From: Gemmataceae bacterium
Lineage (GTDB): Bacteria; Planctomycetota; Planctomycetia; Gemmatales; Gemmataceae
Reading direction: 5' to 3'
DNA length: 64,000 bases
Assembly (NCBI GenBank): GCA_009691845.1
Contig: SIAJ01000018.1
Coordinates: forward strand, 1-64,000
The position numbers and the translations under genes were made by a program. Shown piece by piece: positions 35,684 to 46,300 of this stretch; the stretch's first letter is position 1; each line of letters starts with the position of its first letter. Under the pieces are notes generated by a model. That model was not told where the DNA came from and did no database searches. It saw nothing but the letters and a program-made list of their open reading frames with translations.

Positions 35684-36826
35684 ATGCTGACAATCTTGTT
35701 TCGTTGTTCCCTCGGGTTGGCGCTTGCCGTGTGCCACACAGTCCCGGCCGCCGCACAGAGGGAACGGCCTGCCGGTGCCCCGCGTCCCGAGACGCGTGGA
35801 GTCGTCAAGGCGATCGACGTCAAAGCTGGCACCATCGTAATCACTGCAGTTCAGGGCCGGGACGTTGCTCCGGCCGAAACGACCTTTGCACTCGCTAAAG
35901 AAGTAGAAGTCGCCGTTGATCCGAGTGGAGGCACTCGCGGCCGCGCCGTCGGATTCTTGAAGGAAGGCAAACTCGCCGAGCTGACGCCCGGTACGATGGT
36001 CTCGCTGTCGCTGTCCGCCGATCAGAAAACGGTTGAAGCGATTCTCGCCGAGTCTCCAAACATTCGCGGCGTCTTTAAATCTGTGGACGCGGAGAAGTCG
36101 AGCATCACGGTCACGCTTCGACAAGGAGGCCGCGGCGAGGACGGCGACTCGGAGAAATCCTATGCAGTGGCCAAGGATGCCGAGATCGCAGTGGATGACG
36201 GCCTGGGCCGACGGACTTCCGTGAAGGAAGGCAAGTTGGTCGAACTGGCAACGGGCTGCACCGTGAGCCTGCGACTTTCCGCCGACCAGAAGACCGTCGA
36301 GAGCGTGCTCGCCGAGGGGCCAGTGCTCAACGGAATCGTTAAAGCGGTTGACTCGGCCAAGAACAGCATCACGATTGTGGTCGGGGCAGGTCGCGGCGAG
36401 GCCGAGGAAAAGACGTTGAATCTCGCCAAGGGAGCGACCATCGTGGTCGATGACGGTCGTGGCCGTCGGCTTTCGGTCAAGGAACTGAAACTGGCCGACG
36501 TTCCCCCTGGTGCGATGGTAAATGTTCGGCTTTCGGTCGATCAGAATTCGGTGACCCTACTCCGGGCCGAAGGGCCGAGTTTGGCTTGCACGATCAAGTC
36601 CGTCGATGCCGCAAAAGGAACAATCACGGTGTTGACGCGGGTGGCCCGTGGCGACGATCCTGTCGAGAAGACGCTGCCAGTTTCGAAAGAGGCTCGCGTC
36701 GTGATCGAAGGGGCGGAAGCCAAGTTCGCGGACGTCAAGCCGAGCGAAGAAGGCGGATTCGCGATGGTGCGACTCTCGCTGGATTCGAAGACGGTCCAAG
36801 GCATCAACATCGGCAGAGGGCGATGA
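35684..36826 (+). CDS. Secreted protein of four tandem 88-residue beta repeats
   Basis: The protein has 380 residues with a signal peptide (FRCSLGLALAVCHTVPAAAQ). From residue 38, four units of about 88 residues repeat: RGVVKAIDVKAGTIVIT, RGVFKSVDAEKSSITVT, NGIVKAVDSAKNSITIV and CTIKSVDAAKGTITVL. Each continues with LAKEVEVAVD-type and LSLSADQKTVEAILAE-type strands, suggesting a small beta-barrel (OB-like) unit. The same unit occurs three times in the protein at 59034-60377. I know no function for this unit; planctomycete genomes carry many. Confidence 0.8.
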   Translation: MLTILFRCSLGLALAVCHTVPAAAQRERPAGAPRPETRGVVKAIDVKAGTIVITAVQGRDVAPAETTFALAKEVEVAVDPSGGTRGRAVGFLKEGKLAELTPGTMVSLSLSADQKTVEAILAESPNIRGVFKSVDAEKSSITVTLRQGGRGEDGDSEKSYAVAKDAEIAVDDGLGRRTSVKEGKLVELATGCTVSLRLSADQKTVESVLAEGPVLNGIVKAVDSAKNSITIVVGAGRGEAEEKTLNLAKGATIVVDDGRGRRLSVKELKLADVPPGAMVNVRLSVDQNSVTLLRAEGPSLACTIKSVDAAKGTITVLTRVARGDDPVEKTLPVSKEARVVIEGAEAKFADVKPSEEGGFAMVRLSLDSKTVQGINIGRGR

Positions 36827-36831
36827 ATTGT

Positions 36832-36885
36832 GTAGCCGCGTTCGTCAGAACGCGGGGAACCCCGCACTCTAACGAGTGCGGCTAC
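36832..36885. repeat. Three-way-junction inverted repeat (family B, copy 2)
   Basis: The outer arms GTAGCCGC/GCGGCTAC enclose CGTTC-GTCA-GAACG and CACTC-TAAC-GAGTG. It lies 6 bases after the stop of the repeat protein gene and 11 before the serA stop, so it separates convergent genes. Confidence 0.95.
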
Positions 36886-36895
36886 GATTGATCGG

Positions 36896-38515
36896 CTAGC
36901 CAAACCACACCGGCATCTCGCCCGCCGGTGGGAGTTTCACGATCATGATGCTCTTGATCTTTTCATGATCGCCGATGATCTTCAGCACGGCAGCCGGAGG
37001 GTCCTGATCGAGGTTGAGCACGGCAACCGCATCGCCGCCGGCCTTCATTCGGCCGAGATTCATGCTGGCGATGTTCACGCCATGCCGGCCGCACTCGGTG
37101 CCCATGAAGCCGATCAGGCCGGGGACATCCTGATGCATGAACACCATCAGAATGCCGTCGAGATAAGCGTCGAGTCGATATTCGCCGATCTGCACCAGGC
37201 GTAAATACCGGTCGCCGAAGATGGTTCCCGCCGTGATGAACTTGCCCTGTTCTGTTTCCACTTCCGTATGCAAGAGATTCGCAAAGTCCCCTTTTGATTC
37301 ACTGGCCGCGGTCACGATCTCGATTCCGCGTTCGCGTGCCAGGACGGGGGCATTTACCACATTCACCGAATCGGCCATGTGCTTTTCGAGAAGCCCGGCG
37401 GTGAACGCGGCACTGAGCAGCTTGGTATTCCGCTTGGCAAGATCACCGCGGAATTGCAGCGTGGCCTTGCGGATCGAACCGACTGCCGACTGAGCCTGAA
37501 ACATGCCCAGTCGGCGGGCGAGATCGACAAAGTGCCGCATCTCGTCCATCTCGGCCCGATTGACGGCCGCCATGTTCACAGCACACTGGATGACGCCGCG
37601 AGTCAGAAAATCGACCAGGAGATTCGCCGCTTCCACGGCCACGGCTTCCTGGGCCTCGACTGTGCTGGCCCCCAGATGTGGTGTGAGAACAATGTTTGGA
37701 GCTTTCAACAGCGGATTGTTCGCCGGTGTCGGCTCTTCTTCGAACACGTCGAGACCGGCACCCGCGAGGTGGCCGGTGCCCAACGCATCAGCAAGAGCTT
37801 GTTCGTTGACGATCCCGCCGCGAGCCACGTTGAGCAGTCGGGCCCCCTTCGGCATGAGGGCCAACTCGCGCTTGCCGATGAAGTCCTTGGTGTCCGGCAA
37901 AAGCGGGATATGCAAGGTGAGGAAGTCGCATTTCGGCAAGAGTTCATCCCGCGTGGCGACGGCCTTGATGCCGAACTCCGCAGCCTTCTCCGGCGTGACT
38001 AGCGGATCGAAGCCGACGACGTTCATGTCCAGCCCGACGGCCCGACGAGCGACCTCGCGACCGATGCGACCGAGGCCGATGACGCCAAGCGTCTTGCCCG
38101 CGACCTGCGTACCGAGGAACTTGCTGCGATCCCACTTGCCCGCCTTCATGGAGGCATCGGCAGCCGGAACGTGCCGGGCACTTGCCAGCAACAGGGCGAT
38201 CGTATGCTCCGCTGCCGATACGGTGTTGCCGCTCGGCGTGTTCATCACGATCACGCCCCGGCGTGTGGCTGCGGGAACGTCAATGTTATCGACGCCGACG
38301 CCGGCGCGAACGACGCAGCGGAGCTTTCCAGGAGATTCGAGAAGATCGGCCGAGATGCGAGTGCCGGAACGAACGATAGCCCCATCGGCCGCGCGAAGGG
38401 CGGCAATGAGATCCGCCCCCTTGAGGCCGGGACGATTATCCAACTCGATGCCGGCAGCTTTCAGGATGTCGAGGCCCGCAGCCTCCAGCTTGTCGCAAAT
38501 CAATACACGCGGCAT
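36896..38515 (-). CDS. serA: D-3-phosphoglycerate dehydrogenase
   Basis: The protein has 539 residues from ATG 38515 (a GTG at 38530 is also in frame). It oxidises 3-phosphoglycerate with NAD, the first step of serine synthesis, in the cytoplasm. The NAD-binding GVIGLGRIGREVARRA and the catalytic trio are present: Arg in LLNVARGGIVNE, Glu in DVFEEEPTP and His in LTPHLGASTVEAQ. It is the long type with an intervening ASB domain (330-450) and a C-terminal ACT domain (MHQDVPGLIGFMGTE), the site of serine feedback inhibition in relatives. A perfect TATAAT box within an inverted repeat lies just upstream. Confidence 0.96.
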   Translation of the reverse strand: MPRVLICDKLEAAGLDILKAAGIELDNRPGLKGADLIAALRAADGAIVRSGTRISADLLESPGKLRCVVRAGVGVDNIDVPAATRRGVIVMNTPSGNTVSAAEHTIALLLASARHVPAADASMKAGKWDRSKFLGTQVAGKTLGVIGLGRIGREVARRAVGLDMNVVGFDPLVTPEKAAEFGIKAVATRDELLPKCDFLTLHIPLLPDTKDFIGKRELALMPKGARLLNVARGGIVNEQALADALGTGHLAGAGLDVFEEEPTPANNPLLKAPNIVLTPHLGASTVEAQEAVAVEAANLLVDFLTRGVIQCAVNMAAVNRAEMDEMRHFVDLARRLGMFQAQSAVGSIRKATLQFRGDLAKRNTKLLSAAFTAGLLEKHMADSVNVVNAPVLARERGIEIVTAASESKGDFANLLHTEVETEQGKFITAGTIFGDRYLRLVQIGEYRLDAYLDGILMVFMHQDVPGLIGFMGTECGRHGVNIASMNLGRMKAGGDAVAVLNLDQDPPAAVLKIIGDHEKIKSIMIVKLPPAGEMPVWFG

Positions 38516-38819
38516 CGAGGCTCTCGGCACTAGGGAATCAAAGATCGAAGTCCCCCATGGGGAACACTCGCGAAACGGGAATTATAGAGGATCCTGTTTC
38601 GCGAGGCGAACTCTGTCGAGAGTGCCGTTCCATCTTTCCATGGCAAGAAATGATATTTTTTGTTGCATCCGACACCGTCTTATGAGATCGTGGCCTGGGG
38701 TCGGTTTTGCAATCCCGCTAAACTTCGATTTCTGCGCAAACGATCATCACGGATTTGGGTTGTACCTTCACGGCTTGAACTGATACTAAGTTAACCACTT
38801 CCCGCTTTGGAGATTGCTC
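38516..38819. other. Spacer between serA and the Q-rich protein gene
   Basis: About 300 bases between divergent genes. The serA promoter/operator lies at 38569-38603. The rest, up to the ribosome site of the plus-strand gene (GGAG near 38805), shows nothing I can assign. Confidence 0.5.
38569..38603 (-). promoter_or_regulatory. serA promoter with operator-like inverted repeat
   Basis: On the minus strand TATAAT (38586-38581) is an exact -10 box about 65 bases before the serA ATG. It is flanked by a 12-bp inverted repeat, CGCGAAACGGGA (38569-38580) and TCCTGTTTCGCG (38592-38603), matching at 11 of 12 positions. A protein bound here would cover the -10 region, as repressors do. The -35 box is poor (TTCGCC, 18-base spacing). 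Confidence 0.55.
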
Positions 38820-39206
38820 ATGTTCACCAGAACTCTCGTTGCCGCGATAGCAGTGTCGTTGATTGCGAGCTTGCCCGCAGTCGCATTTCCATGGTTGTTC
38901 CCGCCCGCCAAGCAAGGCGGCGTTTTGAAGAACAATCAGGCCAAGGACGACAAGAACAAGAAACAAGCTCCTGGCCAAAACAACCAAAAAGACGACGGGC
39001 AACAGAACCAGAAAGACGACGGCCAGCAAAACCAAAAGGATGACGGCCGACAGAACCAAAAGGACGACGGCCAACAGAACCAGAACAACGGCGGCGGAAA
39101 CAAGGCTGCACCGGCCCAGAAGGGCGATAATCCGAAACTGAAGGCCGTGCCCTTGCCTAAGAAAGGCGACGAGCCGAAACTGAAGGCCGTACCGAAGAAG
39201 GGCTAG
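38820..39206 (+). CDS. Small secreted Q/D-rich repeat protein
   Basis: The protein has 128 residues from ATG 38820 with GGAG upstream. A signal peptide (TLVAAIAVSLIASLPAVAF) is followed by a low-complexity region with four near-identical units NQKDDGQQ (about residues 54-88), then two copies of PKLKAVP-KKG. The region should be disordered and highly soluble. No family recognised; the DNA repeat unit is 24 bases, prone to slippage, so copy number probably varies between strains. Confidence 0.75.
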   Translation: MFTRTLVAAIAVSLIASLPAVAFPWLFPPAKQGGVLKNNQAKDDKNKKQAPGQNNQKDDGQQNQKDDGQQNQKDDGRQNQKDDGQQNQNNGGGNKAAPAQKGDNPKLKAVPLPKKGDEPKLKAVPKKG

Positions 39207-39233
39207 TCGGCGGACTCATCTGAACGATCACAA

Positions 39234-39253
39234 GACAGGCCTCCCGGCCTGTC
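39234..39253. repeat. Perfect palindrome (family G)
   Basis: GACAGGCC-TCCC-GGCCTGTC is an 8-bp-arm hairpin 27 bases after the stop of the Q-rich protein gene. A sibling is at 31482-31501. Confidence 0.8.
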
Positions 39254-39369
39254 TCGATTCTGTCCCTTGATCCGCGTAGAGTGTGCCAATCCTGTCCAAT
39301 TCCCTCGCGGAGTTGGACTCCGATCACACTTTATCGTGTCCCATTTCCTCAGCCATTGAGGACTCTCCC

Positions 39370-40260
39370 ATGGCCAACGTTCGTTTACGAATCGAAGATC
39401 TGGGATCTCGAAAACTACCGTCGGCGACGCTTTTGAATGGCGTGTTGACTGTCGAGGGGAGTGACGCTCGCGATGTCATCGCGATTCGTCAGGTCGGTGA
39501 TACGCTCTCGGTCCGGGGCATGAATATCGACGTTGGCGGAAATTCGGTGGTCTCCGTCAGTGCCCAAGCAATCTCCCACATCTACGTCAATGGCCTCGGC
39601 GGAAACGATCGCATCGTCCTTAGCGGAGTGAAAATTGGCGCGACCGTGTACGGGGGCGATGGGAACGATTTCATCGTCGGCGGATTTGGTGCAGACGAAT
39701 TGAACGGTGACAACGGAAACGACAATGTCCAGGGCGGGAACGGGAACGACAACATTCAGGGCGGAGAAGGCAACGATCAGCTGAACGGGCAGGCCGGAAA
39801 CGACGCAGTGATCGGGGACAACGGGAACGACAATGTCCAGGGCGGGGTCGGGGACGACATCATTCAGGGCGGCGAAGGTAACGATCGGCTGAACGGACAG
39901 GCCGGCAACGACGAAGTGGACGGCGACAATGGCAACGACAATCTGCTGGGCGACAACGGAGACGACATTCTCCACGGCGGCGAGGGCGACGATCAGGTGG
40001 ACGGCCAATCCGGGAACGATGAAGTCAACGGGGACAATGGCAACGATGGCGTGAATGGCGGAGATGGCAACGACGAAGTGAATGGCGACAACGGGGACGA
40101 CACTCTCGACGGTGGGCAGGGCGACGACGACGTCCAGGGCGGGGATGGGAACGACGAAGGGGACGGGGACAATAATGACGACGGGAACAACGAAGGGGAC
40201 GGAGACAATGGCAACGACGGGAACAACGAAGGCGATGGAGACAATGGCAACGACCAATAG
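39370..40260 (+). CDS. RTX-like calcium-binding nonapeptide repeat protein
   Basis: The protein has 296 residues from ATG 39370, preceded by GAGGA. The N-terminal part has a tag-like stretch IEDLGSRKLPSA (compare LE-x-LE-x-R tags of planctomycete exported proteins) and a short beta domain (AISHIYVNGLGGNDRIVL). From about residue 95, RTX-type nonapeptides follow with the GGxGxD/NDx pattern (GGDGNDFIVGGF, GGNGNDNIQGGEGND, GDNGNDEVNG), predicting a calcium-stabilised parallel beta roll. The last 60 residues are extremely acidic (DGDNNDDGN). Typically such proteins fold after export; no type I secretion genes are close. Confidence 0.85.
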   Translation: MANVRLRIEDLGSRKLPSATLLNGVLTVEGSDARDVIAIRQVGDTLSVRGMNIDVGGNSVVSVSAQAISHIYVNGLGGNDRIVLSGVKIGATVYGGDGNDFIVGGFGADELNGDNGNDNVQGGNGNDNIQGGEGNDQLNGQAGNDAVIGDNGNDNVQGGVGDDIIQGGEGNDRLNGQAGNDEVDGDNGNDNLLGDNGDDILHGGEGDDQVDGQSGNDEVNGDNGNDGVNGGDGNDEVNGDNGDDTLDGGQGDDDVQGGDGNDEGDGDNNDDGNNEGDGDNGNDGNNEGDGDNGNDQ

Positions 40261-40509
40261 TTGCTTGAATCACTGGGCACGACGACGCCCTGCTCGGGTA
40301 ACAGATCCGCCGGTACGACGCCCACGTTGAACAATCGAACGACGTTGGGTGACTGCGGCGCTGTCCCGCTGGGAATTTCTATCTCTGACCCGGCACCGGC
40401 GGATAAGACTGTCTCGAAGTGGCGTCGTGGAATCAGCAGATTCGTTAAACTCCCCCCATTCTTCCAGCCGATAATCTTCGATGACACGCTGCTCCGGGGA
40501 GAATCGTGC

Positions 40510-41862
40510 TTGGGAAGAAATCGTTCCTCGTGTTGCATCGCGGTACTGAGCCCGGTGCTGTTGGCATTGGTCGGGTGCATGAGCACGCACAGCGCGCGTG
40601 AAGATGAGGATCGAATCAAGTCGGCTGTCAGCGAACGTGTCGGTGTGGCCAGACCGGTTGACGGAGTGACAGTGCCCGGAACTGTGGACCTTGGGAATGG
40701 TCTTTCCGAAACAGAAGCAGTTCAACTTGCTCTGTGCAACAATGCCGCGTTTCAGGAATTGCTCGTCGATCTTGGGCTTGCACACTCGGACTTGATTCAG
40801 GCGGGCCTGTTGCCGAACCCGGAATTCGTCTACATCTTCGGCACCGATGCCAAGCCTTTCAAATACCTCGTTGAATTTCCGGTCGACTCGCTCGTGCTGC
40901 GACCGGTCCGCAAAAGAGCCGCGGAGGCGGATGTCGAACGGACCCGCGAACGGTTGATTCAGGCAGGCCTCGATCTCGTGCGCGATGCCCGGCTCGCCTA
41001 TGCCGACTGGGTCTTCGCTCGCGATCGGGTTCAGGTTGCCGAGGAGAACCGACAGCTACGCGCTCGGATCACCAATCTGACCGAGGTGAGATTGAAAGCC
41101 GGCGATGCCACGCCGCTCGAAAGTTCCACGGCGAAGATCGACACTCTGCGTGCGAAGCAAGAGGCGACCCGGGCTAGGAACGATCTACCCGTGTTCGAGG
41201 AACGCTTGCGAAACGTGATCGGTTTAGGATTGTTTCGACCCGACCTGGCTCCTGAGAGAGCGGAGACCTTGCCGCCGACTGCCACGAACGTCGAAGCGTT
41301 GACGTCCGAGGCAATTGCTTCACGACCGGATGTGCGCTCGGCGGAACGAGCGATCGAGGCCGCGGACGCTCGTATTCGTCTCTCCAAACTCGGCTGGCTT
41401 CGCATCCTGGGCATCGGCGACGCGACGAGTGGCCAGTCCGGCAACAATTTCAGTCCCGGCTTCCGAGTAGGCATCCCGATCTTCAACTGGAATCAAGGAG
41501 CGATCGCGCGAGCACAGGCCGAGCGCGAGAAGACCGTTCGACAACTCCAGACCTTCCGCGAACGGGTGGCCCTGGAAGTTCGACAAGCCTACGCGCTGCA
41601 TACTCAAGCAGCGGTGGACTATCGCCAATGGACGAACGAGATTCGTCCCGAAGTGGAACAGGCGGTCCGTCGGGCGGACAATACATACAAGGAAGGAGGG
41701 ACGTCTCTGATACTCGTACTGGAGACGTCTCGCCAAATGATCGACACACGCTCGCGCGAAGCCCAACTGCGAGCGGACATGTTTAGAACCTGGGCGGAGT
41801 TGGAACGATCGGTCGGTCGCAAGTTGACTGCGAAGGAAGGCGCCTTTGCCGTGGAGCGCTAG
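40510..41862 (+). CDS. TolC-family outer membrane efflux lipoprotein (CusC-like)
   Basis: The protein has 450 residues if it starts at TTG 40510. This start is chosen because GGGGAG lies 9 bases upstream and a lipoprotein signal follows (CCIAVLSPVLLALVGC, lipobox LVGC); the longer open frame from 40261 runs through non-coding-looking sequence. The OEP repeats of TolC are present: SETEAVQLALCNNAAFQELL, AGLLPNPEFVYIFG, EVRLKAGDATPLESSTAKI, SRPDVRSAERAIEAADARIRL and, in the second half, AQAEREKTVRQLQTFRERV. It forms the outer-membrane channel of the tripartite RND pump encoded by the next two genes. Confidence 0.88.
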   Translation: MGRNRSSCCIAVLSPVLLALVGCMSTHSAREDEDRIKSAVSERVGVARPVDGVTVPGTVDLGNGLSETEAVQLALCNNAAFQELLVDLGLAHSDLIQAGLLPNPEFVYIFGTDAKPFKYLVEFPVDSLVLRPVRKRAAEADVERTRERLIQAGLDLVRDARLAYADWVFARDRVQVAEENRQLRARITNLTEVRLKAGDATPLESSTAKIDTLRAKQEATRARNDLPVFEERLRNVIGLGLFRPDLAPERAETLPPTATNVEALTSEAIASRPDVRSAERAIEAADARIRLSKLGWLRILGIGDATSGQSGNNFSPGFRVGIPIFNWNQGAIARAQAEREKTVRQLQTFRERVALEVRQAYALHTQAAVDYRQWTNEIRPEVEQAVRRADNTYKEGGTSLILVLETSRQMIDTRSREAQLRADMFRTWAELERSVGRKLTAKEGAFAVER

Positions 41863-41893
41863 GCGTTCATCACTCTGGAAGGTTATGGAAGAG

Positions 41894-41964
41894 GTGCGGA
41901 GCCCGCAGCGAAGCGAGGCGACGCCGTTCAAATCCGTGTCCTCGCTTTGCTTCGGGCTCCGCGT
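41894..41964. repeat. 25-bp imperfect inverted repeat (family H)
   Basis: Arms 41894-41918 and 41940-41964 match at 21 of 25 positions. It lies between the tolC-like gene (31 bases after its stop) and the adaptor gene, inside what should be one efflux operon. Confidence 0.85.
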
Positions 41965-42005
41965 TCGAGACAGCGCATCGGCGGAGACGAGTTACTAGGA
42001 AACGC

Positions 42006-43253
42006 ATGAAATTCCGTGCTGGACTCATCTCCGGAATACTGGCCACCATCGCCGTGGGTGGGTTGCTCGCGCTGGCATGGTCGGGATTCTCCAATCGGAC
42101 CAAGAAAACGGAAGCGGCGAAGACCGCACCGGCCACGATCTTGAAAGAGGAAGACATCCTCACCATCACGCTCACGCCGGAAGCGGAGAAGCGTCTCGGC
42201 ATCGAAGTGGGCAAAGTGAAAGAAGGCAGTGCCTTACGCACACGCACTTTTGGTGGCGATGTGACGACTCCGCCGGGACAAGCCATTCTCGTGGCCGCTC
42301 CACTGAGCGGAACGATCAAAGCTCCCGCCTCTGGCGTGCCTCGGGCCGGGACGAAAGTGACGAAAGGCCAGCCCGTTTTCCAATTGCTTCCGCTGCTCTC
42401 TCCCGACGCGAAAGCCACGCTCACGACGGCTCGCGTGGAGGCCGAGGGCCAGGTTGGCAATGCTCGCGTGGCAGTGGCGAATGCGAAGCTCATGCTCGAT
42501 CGTGCCGAGCAATTATTCAACCGCGAGGCGGGCAGTCAGCGAGCAGTCGACGACGCCAAGGCTGTGTACGACACGGCTCGCAAGACGCTCGAAGCGGCTC
42601 AGGCCCGTACGGCCATTCTGGCACAAGCCGTTGGCGACGCCAACAAGGGCACGGCCGCGGCACTGAACATCGAAGCACCGACCGACGGCATCCTGCGAAC
42701 CGTGAGCGTCTCTCCGGAGGAAAACGTGCCACCCGGTGCCCCGTTGTTCGACGTCGTCAATCTCGATCCGGTCTGGGTTCGCGTTCCGGTATTCGTGGGT
42801 GAAACTTCGGAACTGGTTATCGACCAGGCGTCCGTAGGGCCGTTGAATCTCAGACCGGGATCAAAGATTCAAGTCGCTCGCTCGGTGACGGCTCCGCCAT
42901 CGGCAAACGCGATCGCAGGCACGGTTGATCTGTTCTTCACGCTGCCAAATAGTGATGGCAAACTTTCTCCGGGGCAACGTGTGGGCGTCACGCTAATGCT
43001 GAAGGAAGAGGCCAACGATCTGACCGTGCCCTGGAGTGCCGTGATCCACGATATCCACGGTGGATCGTGGGTCTATGTGACAACCACGCCACATGCGTAT
43101 TCGCGTCGTCGTGTGCAAGTGCGGCACGTGCACGATGGCCAGGCCGTGTTGAAGACCGAGCCCGCGAAAGGGATGGGATTACGCAAGGACATGGCCGTCG
43201 TGATCGTCGGAGCCCAAGAACTCTTTGGCACCGAAGTTGGGAACGGAAAGTGA
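42006..43253 (+). CDS. RND efflux periplasmic adaptor (CusB/HlyD family)
   Basis: The protein has 415 residues. An N-terminal membrane anchor ([19 protein letters not shown]) is followed by the adaptor layout: barrel-sandwich half ([30 protein letters not shown]), a helical hairpin (about 130-200, [24 protein letters not shown]), the second lipoyl half ([21 protein letters not shown]) and the beta-barrel ([21 protein letters not shown]). It bridges the inner membrane pump and the TolC-like channel. No Cus-type Met-rich metal site is evident at the N-terminus, so the substrate is uncertain. Confidence 0.92.
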   Translation: MKFRAGLISGILATIAVGGLLALAWSGFSNRTKKTEAAKTAPATILKEEDILTITLTPEAEKRLGIEVGKVKEGSALRTRTFGGDVTTPPGQAILVAAPLSGTIKAPASGVPRAGTKVTKGQPVFQLLPLLSPDAKATLTTARVEAEGQVGNARVAVANAKLMLDRAEQLFNREAGSQRAVDDAKAVYDTARKTLEAAQARTAILAQAVGDANKGTAAALNIEAPTDGILRTVSVSPEENVPPGAPLFDVVNLDPVWVRVPVFVGETSELVIDQASVGPLNLRPGSKIQVARSVTAPPSANAIAGTVDLFFTLPNSDGKLSPGQRVGVTLMLKEEANDLTVPWSAVIHDIHGGSWVYVTTTPHAYSRRRVQVRHVHDGQAVLKTEPAKGMGLRKDMAVVIVGAQELFGTEVGNGK

Positions 43254-43302
43254 ACTTTTTCCCCATTTCCTAAGAGGGAAGGGGGAACAGGGCAATCATC
43301 TC

Positions 43303-46300
43303 ATGCTCACCTGGCTCGTAGCATCGTCGTTGAAGTTGCGGGTTGCCGTCTTGGCCATCTGCGTGGTCGTTGTCGTCGTTGGCATTCGCACGGCTGATCG
43401 CGCTCCGCTTGATGTCTTTCCGGAGTTCGCCCCACCTCTCGTTGAGATCCAAACCGAGGCCCCTGGTCTGTCTGCCACGGAAGTGGAAGAACTGGTCACG
43501 ACGCCGATCGAGAACGCTCTGAATGGCACGGCCGGCGTGAAGACCATTCGCTCGAAGTCCGTTCTCGGGCTTTCACAGGTCGTGCTGCTGTTCGAACAAG
43601 ATGCCGACATCATTCGGGCGCGACAACTCGTGCAGGAACGCCTCGCGACCGAGAGCCGACAGCTTCCCGCCGCGGCGAAACAGCCGATCATTTTGCAACC
43701 GCTCTCTTCGACGAGCCGAGTGATGAAGATCGGTGTCTGGTCCGAGAAGCTTTCGCAGCGTGAACTCAGCATCCTGGCGTTGTGGACGATTCGTCCGAAA
43801 CTCATGTCCATCCCCGGCGTGGCCAACGTAGCGATCTGGGGACAGCGGAACAAGGAACTGCAGGTTCTCGTCGATCCCAATCGACTGCGTGCTGCGGGTG
43901 TTCCACTCGACGATGTGACGAAGGCCACGCGCGACTCGGTGATCCTCGAATCCGGTGGATTCATCGATACGCCGAATCAACGCATCGCTGTTCGGCATCT
44001 TCCCGCTGTCGCCGATCCGAGCGATCTCAATCAGACGGTCGTCGGATTCCGGGATGGCGCCCCGATCCGCCTCGGTGAGGTGGCCGAGATTGTGGAGGGC
44101 TCGCCGCCGCCGATCGGCGATGCCGTGATCAACGACGGACCTGGCCTGTTGCTCATCGTCGAAAAACATCCGTGGGGCAACACGCTCGATGTGACCCACA
44201 AGGTGGAGGAAGCACTGGCTTCGCTTGAGCCCGGCATGAAGGATGTTCACATCGACCATACCATCTTCAGGCCCGCGACGTTCATTGAGAAGTCGATCGG
44301 CAACTTGACTCATGCACTCCTGCTGGGTTGCTGTCTGGTCGCCGTCATTCTGATCGCCTTCCTCTTCGATTGGCGCACGGCCCTCATCAGCCTGACGGCC
44401 ATTCCGCTCTCGTTGCTCGCGGCCTCGACCGCTTTGTACTATTCGGGAGCGAGCATCAACACGATGGTGCTGGCAGGCCTGGTCATCGCGCTTGGGGAGG
44501 TGGTCGATGACGCGATCATCGACGTGGAGAATATTTCCCGTCGACTGCGGCTGAACTGGGCACTTCCTGAACCGGAATCCGCCTTCCGCGTCGTGCTGAA
44601 TGCCTCGCTGGAAGTGCGCAGTGCCGTGGTGTATGCAACGATGATCGTGGTGCTGGTGTTCTTGCCCGTCTTCTTTCTCGACGGCCTTTCAGGAACGTTC
44701 TTTCGCCCGCTTGCCAAGGCCTACGTGCTGGCGATTCTTGCTTCGCTGCTGGTGGCACTTACGGTTACGCCTGCCCTCTCGCTCATGCTGCTCGGCGGTC
44801 GTTTGCGGGCGCGAGCGGAAGCACCACTCACAACGTGGCTCAAGAGGCACTATCGCGAAGTGCTGCCCGCGTTGATCTCGCGGCCACGCTGGGCGATCGG
44901 CTTTCTGCTGGCTGCGTTGTCGGTAACTGCGGCCACCACCTTCTCGCTCGGCCAGGAGTTCTTGCCGAACTTCCGCGAGACCGATTTCCTGATGCACTGG
45001 GTCGAGAAACCAGGCACATCCATCGAAGCGAACACACGGATTACGACTCAGGCAAGCAAGGAACTCCGTTCGATTCAGGGGGTCCGAAACTTTGGTTCGC
45101 ACATCGGCCGGGCGGAAGTGGCCGACGAAGTGGTCGGCCCGAACTTCACGGAACTCTGGATCAGCATCGACGACGATGTCGATTACGACGCCACGCTGGC
45201 AAAAATCGAAGCCGTTGTCAATGGGTATCCCGGCCTGTACCGCGATGTGCAGACTTATCTGAAAGAACGCATCAAGGAAGTGCTGACCGGCGCCGGGGCG
45301 AGCATCGTGGTTCGCGTCTACGGCCCGGATCTCGCAGTATTGCGGGCAAAAGCAAAAGAGGTCGAGAAGGCCATGGCCGATGTGCCCGGCGTGATGAACC
45401 TAAAAGTTGAGCCACAAGTTCTGGTTCCGCAGATCGAGGTACTCCCCAGGCCCGACGACCTTGCGAGATTCGGCCTGACTCCGGGGCATATTCGCCGCGT
45501 GACAACTCTGCTACTTCGCGGGCAGAAAGTGGGCGAAGTGTATGACGGGCCCAAGCGTTACGATGTGATGGTCTGGGGCACCCCACGTTGGCGAACCGAT
45601 CTGTCCAGCGTGCAAGCGTTGCCCATCGACCTGCCGAATGGAACGCAGGTTCGCTTGAGCGACGTGGCCGATGTTGCGATCGTGCCGACGCCGAACGAGA
45701 TCAAACACGAGGCGGCTTCGCGCCGCATCGACATTACCTGCAACGTGAAGGATCGCGACCTCGGTTCCGTGGCTCGCGACGTGGAGAAGAACGTCTCCGC
45801 CCTGCCGTTCGATCGCGAGTATCATCCGGAATTCCTCGGCGAATACATGGCCCGGCAGAAATCGACCCAGCGTCTCTATTGGCTGTCGTTGCTTGCACTC
45901 GCCGGTATCGCGATTCTGCTTTACACAGACTTTGGTTCGTGGCGTCTGACAGGTATCGCACTTCTCACACTGCCGTTTGCCCTCATTGGGGGCGTCGCCG
46001 GTGTGTTGCTCACGGATCGCGTACTGTCGCTCGGATCACTGGTCGGATTCGTAACGGTGCTCGGCATCGCCGCCCGCAACGGCATCATGCTCATCAGCCA
46101 TTACCGGCATTTGGAGGATGTGGAAGGAATGAGATTCGGCCGAGACCTGGTGCTGAGTGGGGCCGAGGAACGATTGAGTCCGATCTTGATGACCGCGCTC
46201 GCAACCGGCCTGGCCTTGCTCCCGCTGGCCATTTCCGGGAACAAACCGGGCCACGAGATCGAATACCCGCTGGCGGTCGTGATACTCGGCGGCCTGGTCA

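Noticed and set aside
39415-40257. 280-codon Val/Pro-rich minus-strand frame
   Set aside because: Antisense of the Gly/Asp/Asn-rich RTX repeats; no ribosome site and no family resemblance.
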